DNA from: SIG622 sp045600125
GTDB lineage: Bacteria; Bacillota; Clostridia; Oscillospirales; CAG-382
Assembly (NCBI GenBank): GCA_045600125.1
Contig: JAZRXH010000019.1
Coordinates: forward strand, 1 to 22,010
DNA length: 22,010 bases
Direction of reading: 5' to 3'
The position numbers and the translations under genes were made by a program. Numbering within the stretch: position 1 is the stretch's first letter; every line of letters starts with the position of its first letter. Under the pieces are notes generated by a model. That model ran no database searches, was not told the origin of the DNA, and worked only from the letters and a program-made list of their open reading frames with translations. Of the stretch, positions 7,406 to 14,182 are shown piece by piece.

Positions 7406-8410
7406 ATGGCTTTTGTAAAAGACAGAATCAAAGTCGGAGAGGCAGAGCTGATCTTCAGCGACGAGCAGATGCCCCTCACGATGGACGAGACCTTCGTACC
7501 GATCAAGAACCCCGACGGCACGTGGAAATTTCTGACCACCGACCTCGGCAAAAAGCCCTACTATCACAAGTTTATCGGCACACCCGAGAACCCCTTTGAA
7601 AAGCACGAATATTTCGGCATCGACTTCAACGGTCACTGCGAAGAGTGGCCCTCGGGTCTCTGGGTATGGAGCACCTATAAGTGCGAGGACGGTATGCTCA
7701 TCGGCTTTACGCACCGGGAGCTTTTCAGCCGCACCGACCCCTTCTTCCGCAACTACTGGCTCATCGGCATTTCGGTGTCGTACGATAACGGCGACTCCTG
7801 GAAGTACCTCGGCGATATCCTCTCCAACGTAGCCAACGGCTCCCACGGCGAAAAGGGCAACATGGGCGGCTGCTCCATGCTGGCAAAGGACGGCTATTTC
7901 ACCGTCTATTTCAATGAGTTCCGGAAGGTCGGCTCTTCTTACATTTCCGCAGCAAGAATGGAGATAGACGAAACGATCGCCGCCGTGCGTGAGGGCAAGC
8001 TTCCGAAGAGCGTGAAGAAATACACCGGCAGCGGCGTATGGGATACCGACCCCATCGAGGAAAGCGGCGCAAGGATCGTGCCCGACATCGGCTGTCACAT
8101 CGACTCCCACGGAAAAGGCGCCTTCTGCCGTACTCTTGACCGTTTTCTTCTCTGCCTCATGACCGGAGGAAACGGAAAACTCGTAATGTTCATCTCGGAG
8201 GACGGCGAGCACTTCGGCGAGCATATCATCATCGACGAAACCGGCGTCACCGACCTCATGCAGCCCTACGCCACCTTCGTTTCCACCGACGGCGACTGCA
8301 CCGACGACATGCGGGAGATCGGCAGGGAATTCTACATTTACTACCCGAGAAAGTCCACGAAGAACTACAGCTACGACGAACTTTACAGAAGAAAGATCAC
8401 CATTGAATAA
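7406..8410 (+). CDS. Probable beta-propeller glycosidase-like protein of unknown specificity
   Basis: This 334-residue protein has no signal peptide. Its repeated short beta motifs (for example LWVWSTYKCEDGMLIGFTH, ISVSYDNGDSWKYLGDIL and LVMFISEDGEHFGEH, each about 40-60 residues apart) and the Asp-box-like SYDNGDSW and SEDGEHF suggest a five- or six-bladed propeller like those of sialidases, GH43/GH32 or GH130. I could not assign a family, and no catalytic triad was established. AAGGAG lies 8 bp before the ATG. It is divergent from the raffinose synthase-type enzyme and ends at a strong terminator, so it is a single-gene unit. The likely role, by context only, is processing of the same oligosaccharide. 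Confidence 0.65.
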   Translation: MAFVKDRIKVGEAELIFSDEQMPLTMDETFVPIKNPDGTWKFLTTDLGKKPYYHKFIGTPENPFEKHEYFGIDFNGHCEEWPSGLWVWSTYKCEDGMLIGFTHRELFSRTDPFFRNYWLIGISVSYDNGDSWKYLGDILSNVANGSHGEKGNMGGCSMLAKDGYFTVYFNEFRKVGSSYISAARMEIDETIAAVREGKLPKSVKKYTGSGVWDTDPIEESGARIVPDIGCHIDSHGKGAFCRTLDRFLLCLMTGGNGKLVMFISEDGEHFGEHIIIDETGVTDLMQPYATFVSTDGDCTDDMREIGREFYIYYPRKSTKNYSYDELYRRKITIE

Positions 8411-8450
8411 TATCGGATAAAACAGAAAAAACAGAATAAGAACGCAAAAG

Positions 8451-8486
8451 CCGAGGCTCCCGCAATTTCCGGAAGCCTCGGTAACG
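8451..8486 (+). terminator. Terminator between convergent genes
   Basis: CCGAGGCT (8451-8458) pairs with AGCCTCGG (8474-8481), extended by CC/GG after one mismatch, followed by TAACGTTTTT. On the other strand the stem is followed by CTTTTGCG, so it may serve the convergent secreted-protein gene too. Confidence 0.8.
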
Positions 8487-8513
8487 TTTTTGTATATCCT
8501 GTGAAGCGGCAAA

Positions 8514-9461
8514 TCAATACCCGATGAGGAAGGCGGGAATGGTGGAATTGGGGATGCCGTCGAACTTGACGGTAACGCTGGCTTTTCCCTTTTTGAAGAC
8601 GTAGCCCTTGCCGTAATAGCCGGTCGAGGTCTTGGAATAGGTGAAGCCCTCGTCCTCGAGGAGCCGCAGGTAGCAGGGCACCGAAGCCCATACAGCCCAG
8701 TCGCCGTAGAATACCTCGCCCTTGTCGGAGGAATCGCAGGAGCAGCCCATGGAGTCCGCAAAGGAAGGAACCAGCTCCTTGGAGTCTACGTATTCGTATT
8801 CCCGTCCCGAAGCGGGTCTTGTGGTGTCGGCGACCGTCACGCCGTAAACGAGATTCGTGTACATGCCGAGATCCAGCCATACCTCGGTGTTGTTCTTGCG
8901 GTATACCTTGAAGCGGGAAAGGATCTCGCCCTCGGTGACCTTCTCAAAGCCGAGAGATGTGAGCTTTTCGACGTAGGAGTCGGCGCTTGTCACGGCTTTC
9001 ACGTCATACCAGTGCGTGGTGGCGTAAACCGTCACGGTGGTGGAAAGCTCGTCGATGCCGTAGAACTTGCCGAAATCGGGGGCTTCCATCCAGGGATCGT
9101 ATCCGCCGGAGGTATTGACCACGTCGGTCTGGGGCTGCTCGGGCTGTGAGATCAGCGAGGAGGTATCCAGTACAACGGTTCTCGTTGCGTCCTCCCAGTC
9201 GATGGAAACGCCGGTGAGCTCGGAGATCTTACGGATGGGAAGATAGGTGGTGCTGCCGTAAAGGATGGACATGGGCACCTCCCTGCCGCTGGCAAGCACG
9301 TAGTTTTCTTCGAAATCAGCCTTCTCTTCTCCGTTGACACGGATACGGACCGAGTTGAAGAGAGCGTCGATTCCGTCGGCAATGGCGGGAAGAGCGGCAA
9401 AAGTCACGGCGCCGGCAAGCACGCCGGCAAGGATGGACCTGAAGGTCTTATTCATTTTCAT
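8514..9461 (-). CDS. Secreted protein with copper-amine-oxidase-N-like domain and duplicated C-terminal module
   Basis: The 315 residues start with a signal peptide (KTFRSILAGVLAGAVTFAAL, cleavage near ALPAIADG). Residues about 35-100 (RIRVNGEE, STTYLPIRKISELTG, VSIDWEDATRTVVL) match the small stalk domain called copper amine oxidase N-terminal in Firmicutes surface proteins; it is not an oxidase. The tail holds two similar units: 163-200 (YVEKLTSLGFEKV then FKVYRKNNTEVWLDLG) and 263-303 (CYLRLLEDEGFTYS then GYVFKKGKASVTVKFDG), an apparent internal duplication without a name I recognise. SMGCSCDSS gives two close cysteines. It lies 72 bp after the WYL gene on the same strand, without a clear terminator between, so co-transcription is possible. 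Function unknown; probably envelope-associated. Confidence 0.75.
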   Translation of the reverse strand: MKMNKTFRSILAGVLAGAVTFAALPAIADGIDALFNSVRIRVNGEEKADFEENYVLASGREVPMSILYGSTTYLPIRKISELTGVSIDWEDATRTVVLDTSSLISQPEQPQTDVVNTSGGYDPWMEAPDFGKFYGIDELSTTVTVYATTHWYDVKAVTSADSYVEKLTSLGFEKVTEGEILSRFKVYRKNNTEVWLDLGMYTNLVYGVTVADTTRPASGREYEYVDSKELVPSFADSMGCSCDSSDKGEVFYGDWAVWASVPCYLRLLEDEGFTYSKTSTGYYGKGYVFKKGKASVTVKFDGIPNSTIPAFLIGY

Positions 9462-9533
9462 GATTCGGTTACTTCCTTTCTTTAATATGCATATATGAAT
9501 TGTCTGTTCTGCCCGGAAACGCTTTGAACCGGC

Positions 9534-10520
9534 TCAGAGCTCCGCCATACGAAGGCACATCTGCCGGTACTGTCCGAGAACGTCGTCGGGAGAGACGATC
9601 TTCAGTTTTCCTTCAAGACCGAATATCCAGGAAAAAAACTGAGGACTGAGCGCCACACGGACGCTGACCGTGAAAAAGTCCTTCCCGTCCGGGACGATGA
9701 ACACCCCGGTGCCGAAGCGGTCGAACACAAGACCCACGTCACACACCGAGCCGCGCAGGGTGACCTCCCTTTCCTCTCCGGCGAACATGAAGAAATTGCG
9801 CTTTGCGTATTCGGCGGCGTCAAACGAAGCAAGATAAGCGCGGGCGGAATCCGATATCGGATCTCCCGAAAAGGATACGCTCTCCATTTTGTCGACACGG
9901 AAATGCTTTGTCTGGTTCTTTTCGTCGTCGAAGGTCACGAGGTAATAGCGGTCATCCGACCACATGAGGGCCAGCGGGTTTACAAAATAGAATCTTCCGT
10001 CTTTGCGGTAAATCTTATTCTTGTCCACGTCAAGGCTGAAATAGCGGAACTTCGCCCTTTCTTTCTGCTCGATGCACTGATAAAGCACGTCTATGTTGTA
10101 GTAGACCTTCTTGTTGTCGCTTTTCACCCGGTTGTCGACGAAGACCTGATGCCGGAGCTGTTTTCTCGCCGAGACCGGAGCAAAATAACTGAGCTTGTCG
10201 ATGAGAATCCGGCTTTTGCTGTCGGGGATGAAATTCGACGCCTGAATAACGTCGAGAAGCATTTTGATCTCGGAGGTCTCGAAATACCTTTCGCCGATAT
10301 AATAGCCGCCGTCCGCCCCTTGCGTTTTGATGATCTCCACGTCGAAGCTCTCAAGAGCGGCGATGTCGTCGTATATGCTTTTCCGCTCGGCGGAAATATC
10401 GTACCGTTTCAGCTCGTCGATCAGCTCCGAGGCGTTCATCGGATTCTTGTCGTCGGTCTTTTCGTGCAGAATCTTATAGAGGTAAAGAAGCTTGAGCTTC
10501 TGGTTTCGGCTCTTCGGAAT
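9534..10520 (-). CDS. WYL-domain transcriptional regulator, probable ATT start
   Basis: WYL proteins combine an N-terminal winged helix-turn-helix with a ligand-sensing WYL domain. Here the HTH end (ISAERKSIYDDIAALESF) and the WYL core (FRYFSLDVDKNKIYRKDGRF, then FVNPLALMWSDDRYYLVTF) are clear, followed by a WCX-like tail. The only ATG that opens the frame is at 10439, but in-frame sequence upstream encodes KSRNQKLKLLYLYKIL, the first helix expected in this family, which would be lost. The frame closes upstream at a TAG with no ATG, GTG or TTG; an ATT at 10520 gives MPKSRNQK and has AAGGTGAT 3-5 bases before it. I take that as the start (328 residues). If it is wrong, the start is 10439 and 27 residues are lost. 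Its promoter carries a palindrome, suggesting autoregulation. Confidence 0.85.
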   Translation of the reverse strand: MPKSRNQKLKLLYLYKILHEKTDDKNPMNASELIDELKRYDISAERKSIYDDIAALESFDVEIIKTQGADGGYYIGERYFETSEIKMLLDVIQASNFIPDSKSRILIDKLSYFAPVSARKQLRHQVFVDNRVKSDNKKVYYNIDVLYQCIEQKERAKFRYFSLDVDKNKIYRKDGRFYFVNPLALMWSDDRYYLVTFDDEKNQTKHFRVDKMESVSFSGDPISDSARAYLASFDAAEYAKRNFFMFAGEEREVTLRGSVCDVGLVFDRFGTGVFIVPDGKDFFTVSVRVALSPQFFSWIFGLEGKLKIVSPDDVLGQYRQMCLRMAEL

Positions 10521-10568
10521 AGTATCACCTTCCCTCCATATGGCAAAAAACGGGTAAAAACGCTACAT

Positions 10569-10583
10569 TTTGTACCGTACAAA
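10569..10583. promoter_or_regulatory. Perfect palindrome at the WYL gene start site (candidate operator)
   Basis: TTTGTACCGTACAAA has two perfect 7-bp arms around one central base. It begins 4 bp downstream of the WYL -10 hexamer, so it covers the expected transcription start, and lies about 50 bp from the WYL start codon. Autoregulation by the WYL protein is the simplest reading; this is inference. Confidence 0.55.
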
Positions 10584-10586
10584 GCC

Positions 10587-10595
10587 ATTATACCA
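10587..10595 (-). promoter_or_regulatory. Extended -10 promoter of the WYL gene
   Basis: Minus strand TGGTATAAT (10595-10587) is a consensus -10 with the TGn extension. No good -35 is seen at 17 bp (a TTTACA lies 20 bp upstream), which is acceptable for an extended -10 promoter. Confidence 0.7.
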
Positions 10596-10656
10596 CATAT
10601 TGATTCCGAATTTGTAAATAATATAAAAACATTTGAAAAATATATTGCAATTCTTC

Positions 10657-10685
10657 TTGACAAGCAAAGCGCTTTGTGGTAGAAT
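10657..10685 (+). promoter_or_regulatory. Promoter of the rplU-prp-rpmA operon
   Basis: TTGACA (10657-10662), 17-bp spacer and TAGAAT (10680-10685). The spacer holds a perfect 12-bp palindrome, CAAAGCGCTTTG (10665-10676). Confidence 0.85.
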
Positions 10686-10691
10686 GATTTG

Positions 10692-10784
10692 CCGCTTGAT
10701 AAGGGTGGTAATTTTGCTTTGCGGAGAAATCCGCAGCGCAAAAACCCGATTCAGCGAGTTCACAATGAAAGCGAGGTGCTTTTC
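10692..10784 (+). ncRNA. Ribosomal protein L21 leader-like structured 5' UTR
   Basis: Between promoter and rplU the sequence folds as one nested arm: GGGT (10703-10706) with ACCC (10744-10747), TTTTGC (10712-10717) with GCAAAA (10738-10743), and GCGGA (10721-10725) with TCCGC (10730-10734) closed by a GAAA tetraloop. The conserved single strand GGTAA and the following ACCCGATTCAGCGAG resemble the L21 leader known from Firmicutes, which is thought to bind an operon product for feedback control. Placement before rplU supports this. The assignment is from memory of the family, not from a covariance search. Confidence 0.7.
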
Positions 10785-11096
10785 GTGTACGCAGTATTCA
10801 CAACGGGCGGAAAGCAGTACAAGGTCCAGGAAGGCGACGTCATTTACGTCGAAAAGCTCAACACCGAAGCAGGCGAAAAGGTTTCTTTCGACACAGTACT
10901 TGCAGTTCAGAACGATGACGGTATCAAGGTCGGCGCTCCCTACGTAGACGGTGCGAAGATCGAAGCCAGCGTTATCAAGAATGATAAGGCCAAGAAGATC
11001 ACCATCATCAAGTACAAGTCCAAGAAGAATGAAAAGAAGAAGATGGGCCACAGACAGCCCTACTCCAAGATCCAGATCGAGAAGGTCGTATTTTAA
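10785..11096 (+). CDS. rplU: 50S ribosomal protein L21
   Basis: The 103 residues beginning MYAVFTTGGKQYKVQEGD are diagnostic for L21, a 23S rRNA-binding protein of the large subunit; the family end GHRQPYSKIQIEKV is present. The start is GTG at 10785, chosen by homology and by GAGGTG about 6 bp before it; the frame is open further upstream, through the leader, but that part is not L21. First gene of the rplU-prp-rpmA operon; 5 bp separates it from prp. Expression is probably tuned by the upstream leader. Confidence 0.97.
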   Translation: MYAVFTTGGKQYKVQEGDVIYVEKLNTEAGEKVSFDTVLAVQNDDGIKVGAPYVDGAKIEASVIKNDKAKKITIIKYKSKKNEKKKMGHRQPYSKIQIEKVVF

Positions 11097-11101
11097 TCAT
11101 C

Positions 11102-11443
11102 GTGACTGAAATAAGACTTGAAGCGGACGAAAGCTACGGCTACGGCACCATTGAGGTCAGCGGTCATTCCGGCTATGCCGAAAAGGGCTCGGACATCCTT
11201 TGTGCCTACATCTCCTCTGCGACAGACCTTGTGATGTGCATCCTCATGGATACGCTCGGAGCAAAGGTCGAAACAAAGATAGATGCAGGGTCGGCGCTGG
11301 TTCGGCTTGCGATTCCGCACTGCAGGGAAAACGACAGGATTTCCGAAGCCGTGAAAGCGGTCACGTGCGGTTTTGCTTCTCAGATGGAAGACTTTTCAAA
11401 GCAGTTTCCGAACTACGTAAGGTTTACTTTTGCAGACAGGTGA
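11102..11443 (+). CDS. prp: Ribosomal-processing cysteine protease Prp
   Basis: Prp cleaves the N-terminal extension of ribosomal protein L27 in Firmicutes and related phyla. The 113 residues hold GHSGYAEKGSDILCAYIS with histidine 22 and cysteine 34, the catalytic pair at the positions known from Staphylococcus aureus Prp. It sits between rplU and rpmA as is standard. The start is GTG at 11102, 5 bp after the rplU stop, with only a weak ribosome binding site, so translation may be coupled to rplU. Some databases use the old name YsxB family. Confidence 0.95.
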   Translation: MTEIRLEADESYGYGTIEVSGHSGYAEKGSDILCAYISSATDLVMCILMDTLGAKVETKIDAGSALVRLAIPHCRENDRISEAVKAVTCGFASQMEDFSKQFPNYVRFTFADR

Positions 11444-11471
11444 AGTCCTTCTGCAGGAAAGGAAGAAAGAA

Positions 11472-11756
11472 ATGTTAAGACTCAGTATTCAGTTTTTTGC
11501 ACACAAAAAAGGTGTTGGTTCTACAAAGAACGGCAGAGATTCAGAATCGAAGCGTCTTGGCGTAAAGAAGGCTGACGGACAGGCAGTTGCTGCCGGCAAC
11601 ATCATCGTAAGACAGCGCGGCACCCACATTCGTCCCGGTGTCAACGTTGGTATCGGTGTTGACGACACACTCTACGCTCTCGAAGCAGGTGTTGTTAAGT
11701 TTGAATATGCAGCAGGCGGCAGAAAGCGTGTAAGCGTTTACTCCGTAGAGGCGTAA
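11472..11756 (+). CDS. rpmA: 50S ribosomal protein L27 with cleavable N-terminal extension
   Basis: The 94 residues include the L27 core GVGSTKNGRDSESKRLGVK and GNIIVRQRGTHIRPG. The N-terminus MLRLSIQFFAHKKG contains the Prp processing site, with cleavage expected after FF (residue 9), leaving AHKKG, whose new N-terminus reaches the peptidyl-transferase centre. The start ATG at 11472 has AAAGGAAG about 6 bp upstream; a longer in-frame start at 11430 overlaps prp and is not L27. A terminator follows 20 bp after the stop. Confidence 0.97.
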   Translation: MLRLSIQFFAHKKGVGSTKNGRDSESKRLGVKKADGQAVAAGNIIVRQRGTHIRPGVNVGIGVDDTLYALEAGVVKFEYAAGGRKRVSVYSVEA

Positions 11757-11776
11757 CAGACTGTAACGGCGTCGGG

Positions 11777-11811
11777 TCGGCTGTCGGAGTTTTCCGTACA
11801 GCCGATCATTT
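11777..11811 (+). terminator. Terminator after rpmA
   Basis: TCGGCTGT (11777-11784) pairs with ACAGCCGA (11798-11805), extended inside by CGGA/TCCG around a short loop, and followed by TCATTTTTC. It separates the ribosomal operon from obgE. Confidence 0.85.
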
Positions 11812-11933
11812 TTCATTATTCGGTTTCAGACCTTTTTCATAACCCGCTATTCTTGTAAGGTACGCAAAATATCCGTGTCTGCGGCACCTGTGGGATCATA
11901 TCCTCTTCCCTGCCGGTGCGGAAAGGACATTTT

Positions 11934-13220
11934 ATGTTTATAGATAAAGTAAAAATCTACGTAAAGGCGGGAAACGGAGGCAACGGCGCCGTTTCCTTCC
12001 GCAGAGAGAAATACGTCTCCCACGGCGGTCCCGACGGCGGGGACGGCGGCGTCGGCGGAAGCATTGTCTTTACGCTGGACGAGGGCAACAATACCCTTCT
12101 CAGCTTCAAATACCGCCGCAAGTTCGTCGCCGAAAACGGAGAAAACGGCTCCGGCTCCCGCTTCCACGGCAGGAACGGGCAGGATCTCGAGATCCCGCTT
12201 CCTCCCGGAACGGTCATAAGGGACCCCGAGACCGACAAGGTCATCAAGGATATGTCGGACGCCGACGTGACAGAGACCGGACGGTACGTCTTTCTGAAGG
12301 GCGGAAAAGGGGGCTTCGGCAATACGCATTTTGCCACGCCTACCCGTCAGACCCCGAATTTTGCCAAAGCCGGCATCAAGGGCAAGGAGGCGGAGATCGT
12401 CCTCGAGCTGAAGATGCTCGCCGACGCAGGTCTTGTGGGAATGCCCAGCGCCGGAAAATCCACCATCCTATCGGTGGTATCCGCCGCAAAGCCGAAGATC
12501 GCCGATTATCACTTCACGACGCTTTCCCCCATGCTGGGCGTGGTGGACAGCAAGGCGGGACAGTTCGTCCTTGCCGACCTCCCCGGACTCATCGAGGGAG
12601 CCCACAACGGCGAAGGGCTCGGGCATCAGTTCCTGCGCCATATCGACCGCTGCCGCCTTCTCATCAACGTGGTAGACGCCTCCGGCTTTGAGGGACGGGA
12701 CCCCATCGAGGACATCATCACCATCAACCGGGAGCTTGAGCTGTACAGCCCCGAGCTTGCCAAGCGCCCGAGGATCCTTGCCGCCAACAAGATCGACATG
12801 ATGACCGACGAAACCAAGGAGCGCCTTCTTGCCTTTGCGAAAGAGCAGAACTGGGATATCGTCTTTCTCGCCGCCGCCATCGGCATGGGCACCGAGGAGC
12901 TGTGCGAAAAGATTGCCGAAAAGCTCCGGGAACTTCCCCCCATCAAGGTGTATGAGAGCGAATTCGATTATAACGACGATACCGACCTTGCCGAGGACGC
13001 CGGCGACATTACCGTGACCCGTGACAACGACGTCTTCTACGTGGAATGCCCGAGGATCGTGAAGGTACTCGATTCCATCAACTTCAACGACCGGGAAAGC
13101 CTCGCCTATTTCCAGAAGGTGCTCCGTTCCAGCGGCATTCTCGACGCCCTTGTCGAAAAGGGCATCGCCGACGGTCAGACGGTCAACCTCCACGGCGTGG
13201 AATTCGATTATTACAAATAA
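11934..13220 (+). CDS. obgE: Obg-family GTPase (ribosome assembly)
   Basis: Obg is an essential GTPase that binds the 50S subunit and links ribosome maturation to nutritional state. The 428 residues show the glycine-rich Obg fold (1-158; GNGGNGAVSF, GGPDGGDGG), the G domain with GMPSAGKST (169-177), DLPGLIEGA (from 215) and NKID (285-288), and a C-terminal OCT domain (about 345-428; YFQKVLRSSGILDAL). This is the normal full length for Clostridia. The start at 11934 is set by AAAGGA 6 bp upstream and by MFIDKVKI; an earlier in-frame ATG at 11916 is not conserved. It follows rpmA, as in many Firmicutes, but 177 bp and a terminator intervene; I see no strong promoter in the gap, so partial read-through is possible. 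Confidence 0.96.
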   Translation: MFIDKVKIYVKAGNGGNGAVSFRREKYVSHGGPDGGDGGVGGSIVFTLDEGNNTLLSFKYRRKFVAENGENGSGSRFHGRNGQDLEIPLPPGTVIRDPETDKVIKDMSDADVTETGRYVFLKGGKGGFGNTHFATPTRQTPNFAKAGIKGKEAEIVLELKMLADAGLVGMPSAGKSTILSVVSAAKPKIADYHFTTLSPMLGVVDSKAGQFVLADLPGLIEGAHNGEGLGHQFLRHIDRCRLLINVVDASGFEGRDPIEDIITINRELELYSPELAKRPRILAANKIDMMTDETKERLLAFAKEQNWDIVFLAAAIGMGTEELCEKIAEKLRELPPIKVYESEFDYNDDTDLAEDAGDITVTRDNDVFYVECPRIVKVLDSINFNDRESLAYFQKVLRSSGILDALVEKGIADGQTVNLHGVEFDYYK

Positions 13221-13294
13221 TCCCTTATTCAGCTTTTGTCCTGCATTCACGGCACATACCGTTAATTGTTAATTCTTTATTAAATCGGGGCAAG

Positions 13295-13312
13295 GCTCTT
13301 TCATTAAAGAGC
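13295..13312. promoter_or_regulatory. Inverted repeat upstream of the DivIVA-like gene
   Basis: GCTCTTT and AAAGAGC flank a 4-base loop, 7 bp upstream of the extended -10. It may be a weak obgE terminator (the tail GGTTTGTG is poor in T) or an operator covering the -35 region. Confidence 0.4.
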
Positions 13313-13318
13313 GGTTTG

Positions 13319-13327
13319 TGCTATACT
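13319..13327 (+). promoter_or_regulatory. Extended -10 promoter of the DivIVA-like gene
   Basis: TGCTATACT at 13319-13327 is a good extended -10, about 45 bp before the start codon. The -35 region (near TTTCAT, 13300) is poor and lies in the inverted repeat. Confidence 0.55.
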
Positions 13328-13371
13328 GATGGACGAAACAGATAAATACAAACGGAAGTAAGGAAAACAGA

Positions 13372-14088
13372 ATGCCGAAGTCACTCTTCAAAACGAAACT
13401 CTTTGGTTTCGATAAAGCGGCGGTCGCCGGATACATAACGAAAGCCGAAGAAAAGACCTCGTTCGATCTCGAAGCCTACGAGCAGCAGATCGCCGCTCTT
13501 GAAAGCGAAAACCGCATCCTTCGCAAGGAAGCCGAGGAAAGGACCGCAGGAACCGACGAGGTGCAGGCGCTTACCGCCATGCGAAACGCCATAGAGGAAG
13601 AAAAAGCAAAGCTTTCAAGCGAGCTTTTGCGCCTTCAGGAAACACTGGAACGCACCGAAAGCGACTACGCATCGCTGAAAAAGGAACACGAAGCCATGCT
13701 CGCCCGGTATGAGTCCATGTCGGAAATGGCAAAGAATTACGACAAGACCTGCGCCGATGCGGGGAGCATCCTCGCTCTTGCCAAAAGCAAGGCGGACGAG
13801 ATCACAAGCGACGCCGAGACCGAAGCGGCGGTGATCCTTGCGGGAGCCAAGAAGGAAGCGGACGCCTGCCTTATCAAAGCCAGAGCCGACGCCGACGCCT
13901 ACGCCATAAAGCTTCGTGCCGAGTCCGAGACCCTCGTGGAAAAGAACAGGGAAAAGCTGGAATATCTCATCAGACGTCAGAAGCAGCTTCTCTCCACGCT
14001 TCAGCTTCATAAGAGCGAGATCTCCAGGTTTTACGATGAAACGGTATCGGGACTTACAAATAAAAACGATCCTGCCGCCGGAAAATAA
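13372..14088 (+). CDS. DivIVA-domain-like coiled-coil protein
   Basis: The 238 residues begin with FKTKLFGFDKAAVAGYI, which resembles the membrane-binding N-terminal turn of DivIVA/GpsB proteins (FxxxxxGYDxxxVxxFL). From about residue 30 to 130 and again 150-220 the sequence is heptad-like and rich in E, K, A and L, predicting long coiled coils. Such proteins sit at the septum or poles and guide division or cell-wall growth; DivIVA itself is usually 150-250 residues, so the size fits. The ATG has AAGGA 7 bp upstream. It appears to be monocistronic with its own promoter and a hairpin after it. It does not match SepF or GpsB specifically. Function is inferred from the domain only. Confidence 0.75.
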   Translation: MPKSLFKTKLFGFDKAAVAGYITKAEEKTSFDLEAYEQQIAALESENRILRKEAEERTAGTDEVQALTAMRNAIEEEKAKLSSELLRLQETLERTESDYASLKKEHEAMLARYESMSEMAKNYDKTCADAGSILALAKSKADEITSDAETEAAVILAGAKKEADACLIKARADADAYAIKLRAESETLVEKNREKLEYLIRRQKQLLSTLQLHKSEISRFYDETVSGLTNKNDPAAGK

Positions 14089-14114
14089 CGGACGAATATT
14101 GCTTGAAAAAGGAA

Positions 14115-14149
14115 AAATGGGAATCCCCCTCTGTGCGGGGTTCCCATTT
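14115..14149 (+). terminator. Hairpin after the DivIVA-like gene
   Basis: AAATGGGAA (14115-14123), a bulged T, and CCCC pair with GGGG (14137-14140) and TTCCCATTT (14141-14149). The 13-bp stem is strong and ends in TTT within the stem; there is no long T-run after it, so termination is likely but not certain. Confidence 0.6.
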
Positions 14150-14182
14150 CCTCATAAATACACATCGGAGTGAAATACTTTC

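Noticed and set aside
10542..10556. Four-codon mini-ORF (ATG GAG GGA AGG TGA, minus strand) just before the WYL start
   Set aside because: It consists of the purine-rich ribosome binding tract itself; an ATG by chance is more likely than a leader peptide, though it could be tested.
11817..11933. Promoter of obgE
   Set aside because: No hexamer pair of acceptable quality found in this gap; read-through from the ribosomal operon or a weak promoter remains possible.
14089..14182. A separate promoter for the ATP-grasp/deacetylase operon
   Set aside because: Only weak hexamers were seen (TAAATA without a good -35); not reported as a feature.
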